This document shows positions 22,128-22,260 of a DNA stretch of 22,260 nucleotides, in pieces. The translations under genes and the position numbers were made by a program. The stretch covers positions 1 through 22,260 of the forward strand of contig DASSJN010000092.1 of NCBI GenBank assembly GCA_035691185.1, written 5' to 3'. The notes below the pieces were generated by a model. It was not told the origin of the DNA and made no database searches. It was given only the letters and a program-made list of their open reading frames with translations. The DNA comes from RPQJ01 sp035691185. Its GTDB lineage: Bacteria > Pseudomonadota > Gammaproteobacteria > Steroidobacterales > Steroidobacteraceae. Every line of letters begins with the position of its first letter. The stretch's first letter is position 1.

Positions 22128-22260
22128 ATGGAATTCTTCAAGAAAAAGACCAGCTTCCGCTTCATGGGCCAGCGCAAGCGCTGGTACGTGATCTCGGCCG
22201 TGCTGGTGCTTACGTCCATCGCGCTGCTCGCGGTCCGCGGGCTCAATTTCGGCGTCGACT
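22128..22260 (+). CDS. secF: protein translocase subunit SecF, N-terminal part (truncated by window edge)
   Basis: Only the first 44 codons are present. They encode a basic start (MEFFKKKTSFRFM), then the first membrane helix (about 19-36, WYVISAVLVLTSIALLAV) and GLNFGVD, the beginning of the SecF LNFGIDF motif. GAGG overlapping the secD stop lies ten bases before the ATG. The position directly after secD makes the call secure. Confidence 0.95.
   Translation, partial: MEFFKKKTSFRFMGQRKRWYVISAVLVLTSIALLAVRGLNFGVD

Overview
The window is high-GC, gene-dense chromosomal DNA (roughly 70% GC by eye, almost every third codon position G or C). The gene set and order point to a gammaproteobacterium, plausibly from the Xanthomonadales/Nevskiales/Steroidobacter side: xerD followed by dsbC, queA-tgt-yajC-secD-secF, an Azotobacter-type 7Fe ferredoxin, a classical ETF:quinone oxidoreductase and a fused isobutyryl-CoA mutase. 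This placement is inferred from gene content, not from a phylogeny. No phage, plasmid, IS or CRISPR signal was seen.

Left part (1-9773), acyl-CoA catabolism and its electron outlet. A truncated, heme-binding membrane protein resembling the N-terminus of EtfD-type (Fe-S) reductases is divergent from ETF-QO. Beyond a terminator flanked by inverted heptamer repeats lies a minus-strand operon of thiolase, a FabG-like SDR and a type II 3-hydroxyacyl-CoA dehydrogenase, with a TetR regulator upstream. Divergent from the TetR gene is icmF (B12 domain, GTPase and mutase in one chain). IcmF would interconvert isobutyryl-CoA and butyryl-CoA, the SDRs and thiolase would carry out later beta-oxidation or branched-chain steps, and ETF-QO (possibly also the EtfD-like protein) would pass acyl-CoA dehydrogenase electrons to quinone. 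The tetR-icmF gap holds two face-to-face promoters interleaved with two TACT-N4-AGTA palindromes, a compact inferred control switch.

Middle part (9774-14154), housekeeping. It holds a large nested inverted repeat, a PlsC-type acyltransferase (minus), xerD and dsbC (plus), then fdxA, a zinc-ribbon Nudix hydrolase and tRNA-Leu(CAA) on the minus strand. A CRP-like palindrome lies between the divergent plsC and xerD genes. A second heptamer array sits between tRNA-Leu and the Nudix start.

Right part (14155-22260), cell envelope and secretion. A YkuD-type L,D-transpeptidase is followed by an ECF sigma factor, a ZAS anti-sigma factor with one membrane segment, and an exported protein with two PDZ domains and no protease domain. 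Then come queA and tgt (queuosine tRNA modification) and yajC, secD and the start of secF (Sec accessory complex). The most interesting candidates for new biology are the sigma/anti-sigma/PDZ unit with its apparently leaderless promoter, the TetR/icmF switch, and the two unrelated-sequence heptamer arrays and large hairpin in the intergenic spaces.
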